Positions 56,001 through 62,000 of a stretch of 64,000 nucleotides of DNA are shown one piece after another. The stretch covers positions 126,001 to 190,000 of the forward strand of contig JAQGDQ010000018.1 of NCBI GenBank assembly GCA_030141605.1. The letters run 5' to 3'. Position numbers and translations under genes: made by a program. The stretch comes from Tubiluchus corallicola (lineage: Eukaryota; Priapulida; Priapulimorpha; Priapulimorphida; Tubiluchidae). The notes below the pieces were generated by a model. That model searched no databases and was not told the origin of the DNA. It saw nothing but the letters and a program-made list of their open reading frames with translations. The number at the start of each line of letters is the position of its first letter. The stretch's first letter is position 1.

Positions 56001-59000
56001 GATGTCCATAAATCTGCACTAGCTATATTAAGGAAATTCATATCATGCTTGGAAATGTATTTATTCTTACATTCGTAACATTTTAGTGGCTCCTGTGGTA
56101 CGCTTGGACGATAAGCTCAAAAATGGCTTAACAGTAAAACGAGGAGACACAATTAGTCTTGATGTGACTTATCGAGCTGTACCTCCTCCGCAGGCGTCTT
56201 GGGAATTTAATGGAAAACCTGTCAAAGATGATGCAAGAACTAAAGTTAGTGTCCTTATTTCACTTATGACAAATTATATAAATGAGTTTTTTTGTAAATT
56301 TCTTTACTTAGTTACACTGAAAATTTCTGTTAATTGATTATTAGATAATTTATTCGCACAAAATTTTATGCATGAGCAATTATTTTTCCTATATGATAAA
56401 AATATTTTTACGTAGACATTACTGAGATAACTTATTCACTTCCTAAAATATCTCTATTTTACAGCTTGCAAGTTAATTTTAAAATGAAAAGATATTAACA
56501 ACATAATATTTAAGATTAAACAATAAGTATAATTTCAGTAACTGTTGCTCCATAAACATTAAGATGAGTTTTGCTGGCGAAGTAATCAGTACAACTTTTA
56601 AAATACATTATAAATACCTTAAAATCTGCAGAATGTTGCAAACATAGTTTCCTTTCCAGGTTAACACAAAAAAAGACAAATCAGCTCTTACTGTTAAAGA
56701 TGCCAGAAGAAGTGATAAGGGAGATTATTTATTGAAACTGAAAAATGAAGAGGGTGAAGGCAGTGTAACTATTCCAGTAAATGTTATTGGTATGTATCTT
56801 TAACCTTTCATCAGGATTTTGTAACTTATTCACATTCATTTTAGTCATAACTCTTATTATAATTTTAGTTTTAGTTTTAATCGTTGGAAATTTACAACAG
56901 GTAAATGCTTGTCAGAGAGAATTACAACCAAGTTATTACACCATCGCTATACTTTTGTCAAAACTCAGTTAATCATTTTACAAGCATGTTTATATTGCAC
57001 CATTTCTTTTAGACAAACCAGACCCTCCCACTGATCTGAAGGTTTCGGATGTTACCCAGGATTCTGTCTCGCTTGCCTGGAAGCCTCCCAACGATGATGG
57101 CGGTACACCATTAACCGGATACATTGTGGATAAAAGAAAGAAAGACAGTGATGTTTGGGTGAAAGTGACTATCACCAAAGACACTAAAGCTAAAAGTAAC
57201 AACTTTTGTCTGCTTTTATTTTGATTTACTGTATCAATATTTACATTATTGATAATTTTTTTATACAATTCATATATGTTTATTAATGAGGTTGTTGTAT
57301 TATTAATTTTCAGTACCCGATTTGGAAGAAAACTGCGAATACTTCTTCAGAATAAAAGCGAAGAATGAAATGGGTGAGAGTGAACAATGTGTTACAGACC
57401 AGGCAACATTGATCAAGAAACCACCTGGTTTGTACAGCTTTTTCATTGTTTTAGTCCTATTGTCTGCAAGCTTCAGTGTAATAATTATGATAAATAATTT
57501 ACATATATTTGAAGTTTGCAAGAAGCAAAACTAATGGACAATTTGTATTGACTAAACCGTACCGTTATGTTAATTACTAGCTACGTTACATTGATACATG
57601 TATGTATATTATGTATATCTCCCCTTTAATTCCTATATAGCAAAACTCTTACTTTACAGCACCTCCAAAGCTGAATTTGCCTGATGGGTTAAAAGATGGC
57701 ATAGCTGTTCATGGTGGGGATACTATTAAATTTGATATTCCATTTACTGGTAATCCGCCCCCCGAGGTTACCTGGTTGCACGATGGAAAAGAAATCAAGG
57801 TAAGTTGTCATCTGTTTCCAACAGCCATTTTTGAAACAGGCATCCATTTTACTTGTGAAAGATGTTTTACAGCTGCAGTTTTTTTTTATTATATTTTTGT
57901 AAATTTATAGGCTGATAAAGACACTAGGGTAGAAAAAAGAGATGATCACACTACTCTTACTCTCCATGGTGCAAAGAGGGAAGACAAAGGCAATTACACT
58001 GTTAAAGTGAAGAATAGCGAAGGATCAGATTCTGCTGCCATTCCTGTTAATGTATTAAGTATGTTTTCTTGTTGTAAGAAAAATATAATAAACTTTGTAG
58101 CTTACATCTGTGTAGGCCAAAAGCCAAAATAACTACAGCTGGCTACTGTCGTTGAAATGAAATATTTTATGCTATCATTTCTGTAGACTTTAATATCATT
58201 ATTTTACTGCATGGTTCAGCACTCGGCAAGACAAGATTAGCACTCAATGTCAGGATACATTTATTATCGGAGCTTAACCTGCTGTCATGAATACTTTTGT
58301 AAGAAGAGACATTAAACTGGCAATGAAGTCTCTGTCATGTTGGGATGCTTGTACATGAAGTTAATGAACAATGAAGTTAACAGCCAGCAATAGTGTGAAA
58401 TTTTTTTTGGTAGTCACTCATCCATTTACTGATTAAGCTCAGTGTCATTGTTTCCCTCGCCTACACTAGTGAAAGAGTTATAACCATTAGTATGACAGAA
58501 AAAAAAACCTGCATTTAGTTCATAGGTTGGGAACCTTGTGGGCAGTTTGAAATTTTGTTCAAAACTAGTATCATTCTTTAGGAATCATTCTTTCATGCAT
58601 TGCATTGTACATGATTAATATTTTTGTACAATTTGGTTAAGATGTATGTATTTAAATGTTGTTCTGATTTTGCAGCTAAACCTAAAAAACCAAAAGATCT
58701 CACAGTCTCTGATATAACTGATTTGTCAGTTGTCCTGCACTGGAAGAAACCAGACGATGATGGTGGTTCTGATATCACAGGTAATTTAATCTATTTTGTG
58801 ATTCACTGAGTTAATGCCAACTAATGATTCTTGCGCATTTTTGGCAACTTCTGCTCATTTCATATTTTTGAATGATTAAATGTATTGAATTGGACCAATT
58901 TCAAATTATTTGACACTTACTGAGTCTGGAAGGTATGCTCCATTTTTGCCTCTTTTAGCATACATTGTTGAACGACGTGATGCCACAAGCGATACTTGGG

Positions 59001-62000
59001 TAAAGGTTCCAATGGCAAGTGATCCTAAAGTTGCAACTCAGGCAGACTTGAAAATCAAAGTTCCGGACTTGCAGGAATCGCATGAATATTACTTCCGTGT
59101 TTCTGCTGCTAATAAAATAGGAACTAGTGAGCCGGTAGAGACTAAGGACAGAGTCCTTACAAAGAAACCACCAGGTAAAAAAAACGATGAAAGTTGTTAT
59201 TATGCTTGCATAAGTGTCTGTATGCCAGTATCAAATTGCAATGTTTATTTTGTATGTGATTGTAAATATAGAGTTTTTGAATGGACTAATGGCAATGAGA
59301 TTTTGTCTTATGCATTTTTTAATTTCACTTGATGTTGTACATTATTTTGCTTTCTAAGTTCAACATTTATTATTCTCGTAGTATTTTGTGTAGCAAAGAA
59401 ATTTTGAAATAGTGAATCTGAAGTTCCATTAATTTAAAATTCAGATATAATTGATTTTATTGTCATTTGTTGACAGTAGATACAAAATAGTATTTCATCT
59501 GTCTCCTGTTTTAAAGCTCCACCGAAGATCGAAGTACCAGAAGACCTTAAAGGTGGTATATCGTTTAATGGAGGAGATACTCTTGAACTAACTATTCCTT
59601 TTGATGGTAATCCTCCTCCTACAATTACTTGGTTTAAGGATGGCAAAGAACTTCAGGTAATTCAGTGATCTCATTTGTTTAAGTAAATCATTATTAGCGA
59701 TTCAGATTCTGGCAAAGATCATTTTCTTGTTACTTTCGTTTTAGAATTTTATTTGCTTATCTTGCGTTCACATGAAATTATTCTGTCAGTATCTTTAACC
59801 CGATATTTTAATTTTTTAAGTAGAATACCTAAATAGGAGCTTTTTTAATTCTGTACAAAATTCATTTTTTTCACTTAGCCCGATAAACGAATCAAGATAG
59901 AGACCAAAGATGATAAGACAACATTGTCAATACCTCACGACGCAGTACGTGAAGATATGGGTGAATATAAAGTTAAAGTAAAAAATGATCTTGGTGAAGA
60001 TACTACTGTTATTCCTGTTACAGTCATTGGTAAGTCATACAGCAATCTTTGAAAAAATACTTTATGGTTTTTTTCCTTCATGTGTCATCTTATGCATTAT
60101 AGAGCAATCACTATGCAACAGGCATAATATGCTAAGGGCAAATATTATAGTTACTGAAATAAATACTGTTGTATTAATAATTACTGTAGTGATTGTTGTA
60201 ATATTTATCTTTGTTATATTCACATTATAATGACTATTTTGTAACGTTATATCAAATGTTTATTAAATAGATCGACCAAAGGCTCCAACAAATTTGAAGT
60301 GTACTGATATTCAGGCTGATAATGTTACCTTGGAATGGAGCAAACCCACTGATGATGGAGGCAGTGAAATTACTGGCAAGTGTTGCTGATCATTTACTTG
60401 TTACTTGTTATAACTACTCGTTGTTTGCTATTTGTTATTGTAATACATTCTTCTGGTTTCTTAACTAACAAACATTGTGATTGGGAAGCATGATGCAAAT
60501 TTTCTACAATAAATTGTAAATTTTACCAGTTTTTCGAATACGTAATACATTCTGTTTACAAATGTTTTCTTTAGGTTATATTATTGAAAAGAATAACACA
60601 AAAGATGGACCAAAAGTATGGGAAAAAGTTTATGCTACAAAAGCTACAAATGGAAAGGTATGTCGTGGATTTGGTTTGGAGTAATTTACTTTGCCATTGT
60701 AATTTTATCATTTATTATTATTTTTTTGTGCTTTTGGTACTTGGCAAGCTGGGATTCAGCACTCATTTTCAGGACAAATTTGATGTAGAAGTTATGTAGG
60801 GCTGAAACCTAGCTTATTATCAAGGATAATCTTCTAAGTTGAAACATTGCAGTGGGGTGGTCTTCCAAAATACATTGTCCCAGTCAATGTTATGATTTGT
60901 TTAATGCTGCCAATTCATTTGGAAGCCATGATATGTGGTGTTTATCGTCTTGTGTTACAGAATTCTTATATATTGGTTATACTTTCATTTGACGTTTTGG
61001 AAAAATGATTTGCTAAAATATGCAATTTCGACATAGATTTTTTTCAATTGTGAGTGTTTGTTATCAAATGAATTTTTATAGGTTCTGAGTCTCATAGAGA
61101 ATGATGAGTATTACTTCAGGGTGTGTGCTACTAACAAAATTGGCTCCAGTGATCCTATAGTCATTGGTCCAATTAAAGTGAAGAAACCAAGAGGTATTTA
61201 AATATTTTTTTTTATTTTTGCCTTCATTTTTATATTTTGCTGTAGCAATCAAACATATTAGATTATTAACAGTATAATTTTTCTAAAATAGAAAAGTGAC
61301 TTTTTTGTTTTAGTTGCACCTAAGATTGATGCTGACAAATATAAAGATGGAGTAGAAGTGAGAGGTGGTGATACTCTTCTTTTAGAGATAGACTTCACAG
61401 GCAACCCTCCACCTGAGATTACTTGGACAAAAGATGGAAAGGAACTTAAGGTGAAGAATTTTTACTATAGGGTTATTGATCTTTAATATCATTTTGCAAT
61501 GCTTTTCTGAAATAATCAAATGTTGCTTGTTTTCATTTGCCTTGGAAGATTTACTGTTGTTGCTGAAGTGATTTATACTGTTATTTATGTATTTAGCCAA
61601 ACAGCCATCTAAAGATCGATAATGAAGAAGAGAAGACAGTGTTAACTATACCTGAGGCAGAAAGAGGTGATCTCGGTAAATATGGTTTAAAATTGAAGAA
61701 TGAGTTGGGCGAGGATGCTGTTCAGATTCCTGTTAATGTTGTTGGTAAGTTTCACTTTATTCTTGACAGATACAATGCTATTAGTGAGCTGAATTTTATT
61801 TCACTACCTTTGCTCTCTATTGCTGATTATTTGTCATTGTTTTTACGTTATTGTGATTGTGTGCTTAGACAAACCAAGCTCTCCTAAAGACTTGAAGGTG
61901 ACAGATGTGCGGGAAGACAGAATGACATTAACGTGGAAAGAACCGGATACTGATAATGGAGCTCCAATTACTGGTTATATCATCGAGAAACAGGTAAAGA

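Noticed and set aside
59985-60230. 81-codon hydrophobic ORF
   Set aside because: It is the end of the Ig19 exon out of frame plus AT-rich intron.
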